From: Listeria monocytogenes ATCC 19117
Lineage (GTDB): Bacteria > Bacillota > Bacilli > Lactobacillales > Listeriaceae
NCBI RefSeq assembly: GCF_000307025.1
Contig: NC_018584.1
Coordinates: forward strand, 496,001 to 560,000
Length of the DNA: 64,000 bases
Reading direction: 5' to 3'
In this document: piece after piece, positions 53,005-61,791 of the stretch
Numbering within the stretch: the stretch's first letter is position 1
Layout: every line of letters begins with the position of its first letter
Position numbers and translations under genes: made by a program
Notes under the pieces: model-generated
Told to the model about the DNA's origin: nothing
The model's input: only the letters and a program-made list of their open reading frames with translations
Databases searched by the model: none

Positions 53005-53880
53005 ATGACAAACAAAATCACAGAAAGAATTACAGGACACACAGAATTAATCGGTTTAATCGCCACTCCAATCAGACACAGTTTATCACCAACAATGCAT
53101 AATGAAGCTTTTGCAAAACTCGGGCTTGATTATGTATACCTTGCTTTTGAAGTTGGAGACAAAGAACTGAAAGATGTTGTACAAGGATTCCGCGCAATGA
53201 ACTTACGCGGCTGGAACGTTTCCATGCCAAATAAAACAAATATCCATAAATATTTAGATAAACTTTCTCCAGCAGCTGAACTTGTAGGGGCAGTAAATAC
53301 AGTTGTTAATGATGACGGCGTGTTAACTGGACACATTACAGACGGCACTGGTTATATGCGTGCATTAAAAGAAGCTGGACATGATATTATCGGCAAAAAA
53401 ATGACGATTTGCGGCGCTGGTGGTGCGGCAACAGCTATTTGTATCCAAGCTGCTCTTGACGGCGTAAAAGAAATTTCTATTTTCAACAGAAAAGACGATT
53501 TTTACGCGAATGCAGAAAAAACAGTAGAAAAAATCAATTCGAAAACAGATTGTAAAGCACAATTATTTGATATCGAAGACCACGAACAATTACGTAAAGA
53601 AATCGCAGAAAGTGTTATTTTCACGAACGCGACTGGCGTTGGGATGAAACCTTTCGAAGGCGAAACGCTTTTACCAAGTGCCGATATGCTTCGTCCAGAA
53701 TTAATCGTTTCGGATGTTGTCTACAAACCAACTAAAACTAGATTGCTTGAAATCGCTGAAGAACAAGGCTGTCAAACACTTAACGGCTTAGGCATGATGC
53801 TTTGGCAAGGTGCGAAAGCTTTCGAAATTTGGACACACAAAGAAATGCCAGTTGATTACATTAAAGAAATCCTATTTTAA
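53005..53880 (+). CDS. aroE: Shikimate/quinate dehydrogenase (291 aa)
   Basis: NAD(P)-dependent interconversion of 3-dehydroshikimate and shikimate (or dehydroquinate and quinate). Substrate-binding motif HSLSPTMHNEAF, catalytic Lys in NVSMPNKTNIHKYL and Asp in TDGTGYMRAL; nucleotide motif CGAGGAATA. ATG 53005 follows GGAAAGGAACG. The order enoate reductase-aroE-aroD under LysR control suggests a catabolic YdiB-type role rather than the biosynthetic AroE, which Listeria should also encode elsewhere. Confidence 0.9.
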   Translation: MTNKITERITGHTELIGLIATPIRHSLSPTMHNEAFAKLGLDYVYLAFEVGDKELKDVVQGFRAMNLRGWNVSMPNKTNIHKYLDKLSPAAELVGAVNTVVNDDGVLTGHITDGTGYMRALKEAGHDIIGKKMTICGAGGAATAICIQAALDGVKEISIFNRKDDFYANAEKTVEKINSKTDCKAQLFDIEDHEQLRKEIAESVIFTNATGVGMKPFEGETLLPSADMLRPELIVSDVVYKPTKTRLLEIAEEQGCQTLNGLGMMLWQGAKAFEIWTHKEMPVDYIKEILF

Positions 53881-53945
53881 AAACTTGCAAAAGAACAAGG
53901 TTATCGCTAATCTTAAGACATAATATCGAATGAGGAGAATTATAC

Positions 53946-54704
53946 ATGAATAAAGTAGTCGTAAAGAATGTTACGTTTGGTGAAGGTGCGCCAAAAATTT
54001 GTGTACCAATGGTCGGTAAAACGGTTGCTGCGCTTAAAGAAGAAGCAGAAATGTTACAAACAATCGATTTGGACGTTGTCGAATGGCGCATTGACTTTTT
54101 TGAAGACGTCAAAGATTTAGCTAAAGTGGAAGCTGCGCTAGATGAAATTCGCACAATTTTACCAGAAACACCGATTTTATTCACTTTCCGCAGTGCAAAA
54201 GAGGGCGGCGAGTTAGCTGTCGGTGACGAATTTTATTTTGAATTAAATGAAACACTAGCTAGCACTGGCAAAATTGATTTAGTTGACGTGGAACTTTTCA
54301 ATGAAGAAACGGATGTTTTACGTTTAATCGAAACAGCCCACAAAAACAATGTAAAAGTAGTTATGTCGAATCATGATTTTGATAAAACACCTGCGAAGGA
54401 AGAAATCGTTTCTCGCTTAACTCGCATGGAAGCACTTGGCGCGGACCTTCCGAAAATCGCCGTCATGCCAAAATCTGCTGGAGACGTACTAACTTTACTA
54501 GATGCAACGAATACTGTATCTGAAAAAGCTAATCAACCAATCATTACGATGTCGATGGCGGGAACTGGTGTCATCAGCCGTCTTGCTGGCGAAGTATTTG
54601 GCTCCGCAATGACATTTGGCGCTGCGAAAAAAGCATCGGCTCCTGGGCAAATTGATGTTAATGAGTTACGTCACGTTCTTGATTTACTGCACAAACAATT
54701 TTAA
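53946..54704 (+). CDS. aroD: Type I 3-dehydroquinate dehydratase (252 aa)
   Basis: Schiff-base enzyme converting 3-dehydroquinate to 3-dehydroshikimate. Catalytic His143 (MSNHDF) and Lys170 (PKIAVMP) are at the same numbers as in the enterobacterial enzyme; substrate-binding VEWRIDFF (Glu46, Arg48, Asp50) and the C-terminal SAPGQI are present. TGAGGAG precedes the ATG. Follows aroE by 65 bp and ends the operon. Confidence 0.95.
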   Translation: MNKVVVKNVTFGEGAPKICVPMVGKTVAALKEEAEMLQTIDLDVVEWRIDFFEDVKDLAKVEAALDEIRTILPETPILFTFRSAKEGGELAVGDEFYFELNETLASTGKIDLVDVELFNEETDVLRLIETAHKNNVKVVMSNHDFDKTPAKEEIVSRLTRMEALGADLPKIAVMPKSAGDVLTLLDATNTVSEKANQPIITMSMAGTGVISRLAGEVFGSAMTFGAAKKASAPGQIDVNELRHVLDLLHKQF

Positions 54705-54712
54705 TAAATACT

Positions 54713-54761
54713 AAAAAAGTAGCAAGTTTCTTTGATGAAAAGAAACTTGCTACTTTTTTTA
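54713..54761. terminator. Bidirectional terminator after aroD
   Basis: AAAAAGTAGCAAGTTTCTTT pairs with AAAGAAACTTGCTACTTTTT around GATGA; convergent genes on both sides. Confidence 0.92.
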
Positions 54762-54772
54762 TCCAGAATGAA

Positions 54773-55681
54773 TTATTTTGTTAATAGACTGCTTTTTATA
54801 AACGAAAATAATTCTTGAAGCAGTGTAATTTCGCTCTGTTTATTAATGGCTGCGACAATATTTTGGTCATTCCGTTCTTCTTGAATATCCATAATTTTAA
54901 TATTGTACTTATCTTCTAATGTTCCATCATTCATGCCGGAATACAAAAAGGCTAATCCTTCTCCAACAGATGTCATTGCTAGTCCTTCATCCAGATCTTT
55001 TACATACGAATTCGCTTTTAAATTAAAACCATGTTTAGTACATTGACTAACAACATAGTCTACAATGATGGGAGACTGTTTTCTTTCGAGCAAAATAACT
55101 ATTTCTTGCTTCAAATCATTAAAATATACTTTTTTCTTTTTCCGGAATCGATGGTCCGCGGGTATAGCAATTTGCAAATGATTTTTTATAAATAATACTT
55201 CTTCTATAGACATATTCGGCTGGAAATAAGCGGATAAATTAAAAACTAAATCATATTGCCCATTAGAAAGACCTTCAGCTAAATTCATTGGTGTATCCGG
55301 TTTTAATGAGAATTGAACATGTGGATGACTTTGCTTGAATGATTCGAGCAGCTCATACATTGCGTTCATATTGAAATTCGAGAGATAACCCATCTTTAAT
55401 AATTGTCCAGCTTCATCTGCTGTTTTTTGATTATCAAACATATGGGATAGCTTGTTGACTCGATTTAAAATATCATTTACTTCTATTAAAAATTGTTGAC
55501 CTGCACTTGATAACTCCAGCGAATGACGATTCCTAATAAACAGTTCTACACCTAATTCTGTTTCTAATTCTTTTATTCGTCTACTAAGGGTAGGCTGTGA
55601 AATAAATAATTTTTCAGATGCTCGGGTAAAACTTCCTTCCATAGCCACATCAACAAAGTATTTCAAATTGGATAACTTCAT
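54773..55681 (-). CDS. LysR-family regulator (302 aa)
   Basis: ATG at 55681 is chosen (MKLSNLKYFVDV) because GGAG lies in front; an ATG 15 bases earlier has none. The helix-turn-helix is GSFTRASEKLFISQPTLSRRIKELETELGVELF; an effector domain follows. Same strand as and 74 bp after the S15-type hydrolase gene, so possibly co-transcribed with it and controlling it. Confidence 0.88.
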   Translation of the reverse strand: MKLSNLKYFVDVAMEGSFTRASEKLFISQPTLSRRIKELETELGVELFIRNRHSLELSSAGQQFLIEVNDILNRVNKLSHMFDNQKTADEAGQLLKMGYLSNFNMNAMYELLESFKQSHPHVQFSLKPDTPMNLAEGLSNGQYDLVFNLSAYFQPNMSIEEVLFIKNHLQIAIPADHRFRKKKKVYFNDLKQEIVILLERKQSPIIVDYVVSQCTKHGFNLKANSYVKDLDEGLAMTSVGEGLAFLYSGMNDGTLEDKYNIKIMDIQEERNDQNIVAAINKQSEITLLQELFSFIKSSLLTK

Positions 55682-55755
55682 AATTGCTCCATTCAATGAA
55701 AGATTGTAAATAGTAGCTTTAGTATAAAGTTATTAGACTCCATTGACAAGCTTTT

Positions 55756-57516
55756 CTATTTGTTGATTATTGGTAGCTGAATATAGGATGGGTGCTCTTT
55801 ACTCGTATGAAGGATATGCATACCTTTATTATTAGGTGTGCATCCGGGCGTTCCTGGCATTACTGAGCCAAGTTCATCTTTGCTACTCACGACTACTCTG
55901 AGTGTTTCACCTGCTTTATAAGTTAGACCAATGGGACTCAAAATAATGTCTAGTTCTACAATTTCTCCGGAAGAGAGTTTTTCTACTTTGTCAAAGCTAT
56001 AAGCAGGAATTTCATCTGTTGAAACTTGAGAATCTAGTTGTCGCATGGATGCGCGAAGTCTTCCCCAAGCGCCTTTATAGCGTAAAGCAGATGCCCCTTC
56101 TTGTGTGAAATCCTGAAGTGCGGCCCCGTGATTTGGTACGACAAATTCACTTAGTACGTTGCCGAATTTATCTAGCTTTTGAAGCCAAACAAAAACATCC
56201 AAGTCATCGTAACCATCTACTTCCATAAATAATTTTGCTTTTGGATAACCAACAAAATGCGTTTCTTTGTCAAACGTCATTTGGAACGATGCTCTCCCTG
56301 GCAAGTTTTCAGTAGTATAGGATACTTTAAAATCATCTGAAGTAGGTGTTTCTTGTAAAGTACGTAATAGGCCATTCATATAATAACGTTTGTTTTCACT
56401 ATTGGTAGGTGGAAAAACTTCGGATGGTAAGTCAGTTTGATTGCCACCTTGAAAGTCAATTAATGCATAGCGCACAGTTGGTGTATCTGTCCAATTATTT
56501 TCCTTGCCAAGTAAATAATAATCAAAAAAGCGTCGCAATTCTTCTACGTTATTTTCGTCATAGTAATATGGCCATTCTTGGCGATCATGAATACGAAGCC
56601 ATTTTTCTTTAGAACCAAGTGAACGCCAAGAACGAAATGTACCCATTGTGTGAAGCGTATTAGAATAACTTGCAATAACAAAAGCTGGTATTGTAATTTT
56701 ACTTGGATCTGCAACTTTGTCTTTCCAAATAGCACTATCAGCTAAAGGATATGCTTCCATTTCCTTTGTTAAATCTTCTCTTTGCGAATTTTTAGCACTG
56801 ACATGGTTGATTTGCAAACGCTCAATAAAATTAGGATCTGGAATGCCTCCAATAAAAGCTAAGTCACGATAACCATCTGCTAATCCTTCAGTAGGATTGA
56901 TACATGTTAGGTGAGGGGGCTGCTCAGCTGCAATATACCACTGGGAAAAGGCTAAATAAGATGTTCCTGTTAGAGCTGTTTTTCCATTACTCCAAGATTG
57001 CTTAGCTAACCATTCAATTAAATCATAGCCATCTTCAGCTTCTTGAGAGCCAATCATTGTAGTATTACCCTCACTATGAGCAATGCCACGCATGTCAGGA
57101 TTACAGACAGCGTATCCATGTGCGCACCAGTATGCTGGATCAGGTGCTTCAAATTTAGTAAGGCCAGAATTCCAGGCATTCCCCATTCCTAGCATATTAA
57201 ATAGATTTTTGTATCGAGGAGCTGTTCCAGCACTTTTTCCATAAGGGCTCCAGGCGATAAGAGTAGGAACTTTTTCTTCTGTTAATGGTAAATAAATATC
57301 GGTATAAATGGTTATACCGTCACGCATCTTAACTGGTACATCTTTTAACATTTTAATGGAACAATCCAGTGGTTTGAAACCTTCAGCAATTTGTTGTCCT
57401 TTTTCTAAAATGATTTCTTTTGTTTCGAATGGACTTAGCACTCCATGCTCGATGCCATTATCCACGTATTCAAAAGAAGGGCTGAAAAGCATTTTTTCTG
57501 TTATTTTTGCAGTCAT
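55756..57516 (-). CDS. CocE/NonD (S15 family) hydrolase (586 aa)
   Basis: Alpha/beta-hydrolase with an X-Pro dipeptidyl-peptidase C-terminal jelly-roll domain. Nucleophile Ser186 in LTGTSYLAFSQW, the RGIAHSEG loop at 143-150 before it, and a C-terminal region with AGETLRVVVSSKD. These enzymes cleave acyl esters or amides, such as cocaine esterase, glutaryl acylase, or X-prolyl peptides. CGGAGGTAATTT precedes the ATG. No signal peptide. Followed by a LysR gene. Confidence 0.88.
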   Translation of the reverse strand: MTAKITEKMLFSPSFEYVDNGIEHGVLSPFETKEIILEKGQQIAEGFKPLDCSIKMLKDVPVKMRDGITIYTDIYLPLTEEKVPTLIAWSPYGKSAGTAPRYKNLFNMLGMGNAWNSGLTKFEAPDPAYWCAHGYAVCNPDMRGIAHSEGNTTMIGSQEAEDGYDLIEWLAKQSWSNGKTALTGTSYLAFSQWYIAAEQPPHLTCINPTEGLADGYRDLAFIGGIPDPNFIERLQINHVSAKNSQREDLTKEMEAYPLADSAIWKDKVADPSKITIPAFVIASYSNTLHTMGTFRSWRSLGSKEKWLRIHDRQEWPYYYDENNVEELRRFFDYYLLGKENNWTDTPTVRYALIDFQGGNQTDLPSEVFPPTNSENKRYYMNGLLRTLQETPTSDDFKVSYTTENLPGRASFQMTFDKETHFVGYPKAKLFMEVDGYDDLDVFVWLQKLDKFGNVLSEFVVPNHGAALQDFTQEGASALRYKGAWGRLRASMRQLDSQVSTDEIPAYSFDKVEKLSSGEIVELDIILSPIGLTYKAGETLRVVVSSKDELGSVMPGTPGCTPNNKGMHILHTSKEHPSYIQLPIINK

Positions 57517-57707
57517 ATAAATTACCTCCGATTATTTTTTTAATAAGTTTTAACACTTTTAAGTATAGGTAGTATCGCGAGGTCTGTACAATTGTAATTT
57601 TGGATAATCTCTCCTAAAAAAATAAGCTATGCAAAAAATGAATACAACTAAATTGAAGTTTTTTTGTTATAATAAGGCATCAGGAATTTTAAAGGAGACG
57701 GAACTAA

Positions 57708-58301
57708 ATGAAGAAGTTGCTTTTTTTAGGTGATAGTGTGACAGATGCGGGGCGAGATTTTGAAAATGACCGCGAATTAGGACATGGTTATGTGAAAATA
57801 ATTGCAGACCAGCTTGAGCAAGAAGATGTAACGGTTATAAATCGTGGCGTTAGTGCGAACCGTGTGGCGGATTTGCATCGTCGTATTGAGGCGGATGCAA
57901 TTTCACTTCAACCAGATGTAGTTACGATTATGATTGGGATAAATGATACGTGGTTTAGTTTTAGCAGATGGGAAGATACTTCGGTGACGGCGTTTAAAGA
58001 AGTGTATCGTGTGATTTTGAATCGGATTAAAACAGAAACAAATGCGGAACTCATTTTGATGGAGCCGTTTGTATTACCATATCCGGAAGATCGGAAAGAG
58101 TGGCGTGGTGATTTGGATCCAAAAATTGGAGCTGTGCGCGAACTTGCGGCAGAATTTGGTGCAACGCTTATTCCGCTTGATGGGCTAATGAACGCCCTCG
58201 CTATCAAACATGGGCCGACCTTTTTAGCTGAGGACGGGGTGCACCCGACCAAAGCAGGACATGAAGCAATTGCCTCTACTTGGTTAGAATTTACAAAGTA
58301 A
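57708..58301 (+). CDS. SGNH/GDSL hydrolase (197 aa)
   Basis: Esterase or acylhydrolase of the GDSL family. Block I FLGDSVTDAGRD with Ser10, block III GIND with the oxyanion Asn, and block V DGVHPTKAGH with Asp176 and His179. All catalytic residues are present. No signal peptide, so it acts in the cytosol. AAAGGAGACGG precedes the ATG. Confidence 0.92.
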   Translation: MKKLLFLGDSVTDAGRDFENDRELGHGYVKIIADQLEQEDVTVINRGVSANRVADLHRRIEADAISLQPDVVTIMIGINDTWFSFSRWEDTSVTAFKEVYRVILNRIKTETNAELILMEPFVLPYPEDRKEWRGDLDPKIGAVRELAAEFGATLIPLDGLMNALAIKHGPTFLAEDGVHPTKAGHEAIASTWLEFTK

Positions 58302-58304
58302 CGC

Positions 58305-58333
58305 TTTACAGAAAAAATTATCCATGCTATAGT
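58305..58333 (+). promoter_or_regulatory. Promoter of the structured RNA before the EamA gene
   Basis: TTTACA (58305-58310), exactly 17 bases, TATAGT (58328-58333). It lies just after the stop codon of the GDSL gene and would start transcription near 58340. Confidence 0.7.
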
Positions 58334-58339
58334 TGGGTC

Positions 58340-58466
58340 TATGCGATGAGCCTACAAGCAGTGACTTAAGTATCACTGCCCCATTTTCCGCGTTATAGCT
58401 TTGTGGAAGGCTGCGGAAGATGACGCTATGAAATGCCCCTTAAAGTAATTTAAGGGGCATTTTTCT
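58340..58466 (+). ncRNA. Structured RNA ending in a terminator: sRNA or riboswitch-like leader
   Basis: Downstream of a good promoter lie hairpin GCAGTGA/TCACTGC (58358-58364/58373-58379), a longer hairpin closed by TTCCGC/GCGGAA (58386-58391/58413-58418) with inner pairing, and an intrinsic terminator AATGCCCCTTAAA/TTTAAGGGGCATT with a T-run ending at about 58466. The unit has no open frame of note. Its terminator stands 20 bases before the transporter start, so read-through could control that gene; termination would release an RNA of about 125 nt. It does not match a riboswitch class I can name. Confidence 0.6.
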
Positions 58467-58486
58467 ATAAAAAAGGAGTGTTTGTT

Positions 58487-59446
58487 TTGCAGAAAGAGAA
58501 AGCACCGATAGGACTTTATTTTTTATTAATTGCAGTGATGGCGAGTTGGGGTTTTAATGTCACGATGACGAAAGTATTAGTTAGCTATTTTCCGACTGTT
58601 ACGATGACATCTTTTCGAATTTTCACCGCAGCTATAACCGTTATTATTATTTTATTTATCACAAAAAAATTACGTCTGCCTACAAAATGGGAATTTGGTT
58701 TAATTTTACTCGCGAGTATTTTTAATATTGTTATTCATCATTTTTTCTTGTCGAACGGGTTGAAGCTGACGACTGGGACGAATGCTGGGCTTATTCTTGG
58801 TTCTGCGCCGATTGTGGTGGCGATTTTTTCTGTGGTTTTTCTCCGTGAACGAATTGGAGCTTGGCGTGCGCTCGGCTTTTTAGCAGGGATTTTTGGCGTG
58901 AGTTTGGTTGTTCTTTCTAATGGGACGGGGATAAGCGGGATTTCACTGGGAGATATCGACATCTTTATCGCGATGGCTTCTCAGGCATTTAGTTTTATTA
59001 TTATTAAAAAGCTCGCTGGATCAATGGACACGGGGCTGATGACTGGATATATGCTATTTCTTGGTTCGGTTATGTTGTTTGGTTTAAGTCGCTTCATGGA
59101 GCCGGATGGCATGTCAGAATTAGTGGCGGTTCATTCATGGAAACTGTGGCTCTTGTTTGTTGTTTCAGCTGTAGTTGCAACGGCATTTGGCAATTTCGTT
59201 TATAATTATGCGGTTGGGAAAATTGGGCCGTCACGCTCGGCTATTTTTATGAATTTCAATCCATTATTTTCACTAATTGGCGCATTACTTTTCCTTGGAG
59301 AAGCAATTAAAATCCCCCAGCTAGTTGGCTTCGGTTTTATTATTATTGGCGTCCTACTTGGTTCGGGCGCATTAATGGATCTTATTTATGAACGCAAAAA
59401 AACAAAAGTACGCGATCCTGAAAAGCTGCTCGAAAAAGAAGTTTGA
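58487..59446 (+). CDS. EamA/DMT-family transporter (319 aa)
   Basis: TTG at 58487 is chosen because AAAAGGAG lies 8 bases before it; the GTG at 58478 overlaps that site. Ten membrane helices in two EamA repeats (WGFNVTMTKVL... and the second half from about residue 160) and a charged C-terminus (YERKKTKVRDPEKLLEKE). DMT transporters export amino acids or other small metabolites; the substrate is not readable. A structured leader with a terminator precedes it. Confidence 0.88.
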   Translation: MQKEKAPIGLYFLLIAVMASWGFNVTMTKVLVSYFPTVTMTSFRIFTAAITVIIILFITKKLRLPTKWEFGLILLASIFNIVIHHFFLSNGLKLTTGTNAGLILGSAPIVVAIFSVVFLRERIGAWRALGFLAGIFGVSLVVLSNGTGISGISLGDIDIFIAMASQAFSFIIIKKLAGSMDTGLMTGYMLFLGSVMLFGLSRFMEPDGMSELVAVHSWKLWLLFVVSAVVATAFGNFVYNYAVGKIGPSRSAIFMNFNPLFSLIGALLFLGEAIKIPQLVGFGFIIIGVLLGSGALMDLIYERKKTKVRDPEKLLEKEV

Positions 59447-59520
59447 CTTTTATTGACCTTTATATTATAATTTGGTTAGTTACTTATTAAAAGTAACTAG
59501 ATAATGATAGGAGGGATAGC

Positions 59521-59745
59521 ATGAAATTGTTATTAAAAAATATTAATGATCTTGCTGCAAAACAAAAAAGTGAAGGATTAACTGCTTTTGAAAAAGAAAG
59601 ACAAGCTGCCCTTCGTCAAGAATATTTGAAAAAAATTCGAGGAACTGTTCAAGACAACTTACATCACGTAACAATCATTGATCCACTTGGAGACGACGTA
59701 ACTCCTAAAAAACTAAAAGAAATCCAAGCCGAATTAAGAGGCTGA
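59521..59745 (+). CDS. DUF896 (YnzC-like) protein (74 aa)
   Basis: Two-helix protein with NDLAAKQKSEGLTAFEKERQAALRQEYLKKIRGTVQDNL and IDPLGDDVTPKKL, the DUF896 signature. B. subtilis YnzC is the known homolog (structure solved, function unclear; in B. subtilis it lies in the SOS-regulated yneA operon). AGGAGGGATAGC precedes the ATG. Single gene. Confidence 0.92.
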   Translation: MKLLLKNINDLAAKQKSEGLTAFEKERQAALRQEYLKKIRGTVQDNLHHVTIIDPLGDDVTPKKLKEIQAELRG

Positions 59746-59757
59746 TATAAGTCATAG

Positions 59758-59797
59758 AAGGTTGAAAGAGCTCATTGCTTTTTCAGCCTTTTTTTGT
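59758..59797 (+). terminator. Terminator after the DUF896 gene
   Basis: AAGG-TTGAAA pairs with TTTTCA-GCCTT, followed by seven T. Confidence 0.7.
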
Positions 59798-59911
59798 TGA
59801 TAGAGCTAATTTACCATCTTGCGGATTCGAGTAGAGAAAAATGGTGACGAACAGTTCTAACAGTTTGAGGAAGGCCGGTGCTACAATCAAGGTGATAAAG
59901 GAGAGGATAAC

Positions 59912-60361
59912 ATGGAAATTGCAATTGCAGCTGACCATGGCGGATTTCAGTTGAAAGAAAAAATCCGCGCGCATTTAATTGAAAGCGGCTACACAGTAAA
60001 AGATTTTGGTTGTTATTCATTAGAAAGCGTGGATTTTCCAGAGTATGCCGCTAAAGTAGGACACTTTGTTGCAACCGAAAACAGTTTAGGTGTGCTCTGT
60101 TGCGGAACAGGGATTGGAATGTCTATGGCAGCCAACAAAATAAAAGGTGTTCGTGCTGCTGTTGTTTCAGATGCTTTTTCAGCAATGATGACGAGGCGAC
60201 ATAATAATAGTAATGTTCTTTGTCTTGGTGAACGTGTTCTGGGCGATAGTCTGGCGTTACTCTTACTTGATACGTGGCTTGCGGCAGAATTTGAAGGTGG
60301 AAGACATAATACAAGGCTCGCGAAATTGGCGGAGCTTGAGGAACCGGAGGAAGATAAATGA
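59912..60361 (+). CDS. rpiB: Ribose-5-phosphate isomerase B-type sugar isomerase (149 aa)
   Basis: RpiB/LacAB family: IAIAADHGGFQLKEKI at the N-terminus, catalytic-cysteine region LCCGTGIGMSMAANKIKGVRAA, and MTRRHNNSNVLCLGERVLG. It interconverts ribose 5-phosphate and ribulose 5-phosphate or a related pair. GAGAGGATAAC precedes the ATG. First gene of an rpiB-rpe-transaldolase operon; its stop overlaps the next start (ATGA). Confidence 0.93.
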   Translation: MEIAIAADHGGFQLKEKIRAHLIESGYTVKDFGCYSLESVDFPEYAAKVGHFVATENSLGVLCCGTGIGMSMAANKIKGVRAAVVSDAFSAMMTRRHNNSNVLCLGERVLGDSLALLLLDTWLAAEFEGGRHNTRLAKLAELEEPEEDK

Positions 60362-61026
60362 AAATGATTGCGGCTTCCATTATGTGTGCAGACTCGCTTC
60401 ATCTCGCTGACGAACTTCGCGCACTCGAACAAGCAAATGTAAAAATGCTCCATTGTGATGTGATGGATGGTGTTTTTGTAGAAAATGCAGCAATGGGCGC
60501 CTATGTCCTTCAAGATATAAAAAACAATACAGATATGCTACTAGATATCCACTTAGCTACAGTGAACCCTGATAGATTTGTGGATTTGTATGCGGCGATA
60601 AAGCCGGCTTATATGTCTTTCCACATAGAAGCTTCACCTGATGTCGATGCGACTATAAAGCATATTCGTGCGCTAGGAATCAAACCGTCCATCGCCATCA
60701 GCCCGGATACAGAGATTGAACAGATTTATCCATTTTTAGATAAAGTCGATATGGTTTTAATGATGACCGTTAACCCAGGATTCGCCGGACAAAAATTTCA
60801 GCATCATGTCCTAGAAAAAATCAAGAAACTTCAAAGAGAGCTTGAAAGTCACACCAATAAACCATTAATTGAAGTAGACGGTAATATTTTTGAAGAAACA
60901 GTTCGGTTGCTTGAACCAATTGGCGCAGATGTCTATGTCGTTGGAACAGCCGCATTATTTAACGACAAGGCAGGTAGTTATACAGAAAAATTGGCGCCAC
61001 TCAGAGAAATTATCCAAGAAAGGTGA
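60358..61026 (+). CDS. rpe: Ribulose-phosphate 3-epimerase family protein (222 aa)
   Basis: TIM-barrel epimerase: IAASIMCADSLHLADEL, metal-binding HCDVMDGVFVEN, FHIEAS, and VNPGFAGQKF, ending with EVDGNI and VVGTAALF. It interconverts ribulose 5-phosphate and xylulose 5-phosphate (or allulose 6-phosphate in the AlsE branch). GGAGG precedes the ATG and lies inside the rpiB end. It is likely a pathway-specific paralog, since a housekeeping rpe is expected elsewhere. Confidence 0.92.
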   Translation: MKMIAASIMCADSLHLADELRALEQANVKMLHCDVMDGVFVENAAMGAYVLQDIKNNTDMLLDIHLATVNPDRFVDLYAAIKPAYMSFHIEASPDVDATIKHIRALGIKPSIAISPDTEIEQIYPFLDKVDMVLMMTVNPGFAGQKFQHHVLEKIKKLQRELESHTNKPLIEVDGNIFEETVRLLEPIGADVYVVGTAALFNDKAGSYTEKLAPLREIIQER

Positions 61027-61032
61027 GGGAAA

Positions 61033-61683
61033 ATGCATTTAGATTCAGCTAATTTAGAAGACGTGAAAAAAATTCAAGCCAGCTCCATTTTTAAAGGAAT
61101 TACAACGAACCCAACCATTTTAGTAAAAGAAAAATGCAATCGACAAACAGCGATTAATCGTATTTTAGAACTTACGGATAAACAAGTTTTTGTACAAACA
61201 GTTGGTTTTAGCTATGAGGAAATTTTGGCAGATGCGCGCATGTTACTAGCGATGTTTGGGAAAGAAAAAATAGCTATTAAGATTCCGGCACATGAGGCTG
61301 GTATTAACGTGATCGATACACTCAAAAAAGAGGATAAAACCATTCAAATCTTAGGGACTGCTATTTATTCGGCTGATCAAGCAATCGCGGCTGCCTTGGC
61401 TGGTGCAGATTTTGTTGCCCCATATGTGAATAGGATGAGCGCAGCGAACATCGATCCTTTTAAAGAAATTGCTGGGATGCGTCACTTTTTTGATAAAAAG
61501 GCACTTAAAACACAAATTATGGCAGCGAGCTTTAAACATAGTGGGCAAGTAATGCAAGCCTACGAAAGTGGCGCAGATACGGTAACTATTCCTTATGAAA
61601 TTTATTTGCAAATGACCAATAAAGTTTTAGCAGTAGAAGCAATTCGTGTCTTTAATAAAGATGCTACATTGTACGAAAAGTAA
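61033..61683 (+). CDS. Transaldolase/fructose-6-phosphate aldolase family (216 aa)
   Basis: Short TalC/Fsa-type class I aldolase. MHLDSANLEDVKKI, then GITTNPTILVKE, and the Schiff-base Lys in IAIKIPAHEAG; APYVNRMSAANIDP matches the family. Short transaldolases of about 215 residues act as transaldolase or as F6P aldolase; which one is not decided here. Starts 6 bp after rpe with GGTGAGGG in front. Last gene of the sugar-phosphate operon. Confidence 0.92.
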   Translation: MHLDSANLEDVKKIQASSIFKGITTNPTILVKEKCNRQTAINRILELTDKQVFVQTVGFSYEEILADARMLLAMFGKEKIAIKIPAHEAGINVIDTLKKEDKTIQILGTAIYSADQAIAAALAGADFVAPYVNRMSAANIDPFKEIAGMRHFFDKKALKTQIMAASFKHSGQVMQAYESGADTVTIPYEIYLQMTNKVLAVEAIRVFNKDATLYEK

Positions 61684-61791
61684 CAATCTCCTTCTCATGT
61701 TGTGGAAGTGTGTGGAGAAAACTTGTGATGAAAGCGCATTCTTAAGCGCCAAACCCTATGCTATAATTAGGCTATCAAAGGGGGGAGACGC

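Noticed and set aside
58340-58466. Assignment of the structured RNA to a named riboswitch class (preQ1, guanidine, THF, SAM)
   Set aside because: The conserved cores of these classes as I know them do not match the sequence; only promoter, hairpins and terminator can be supported.
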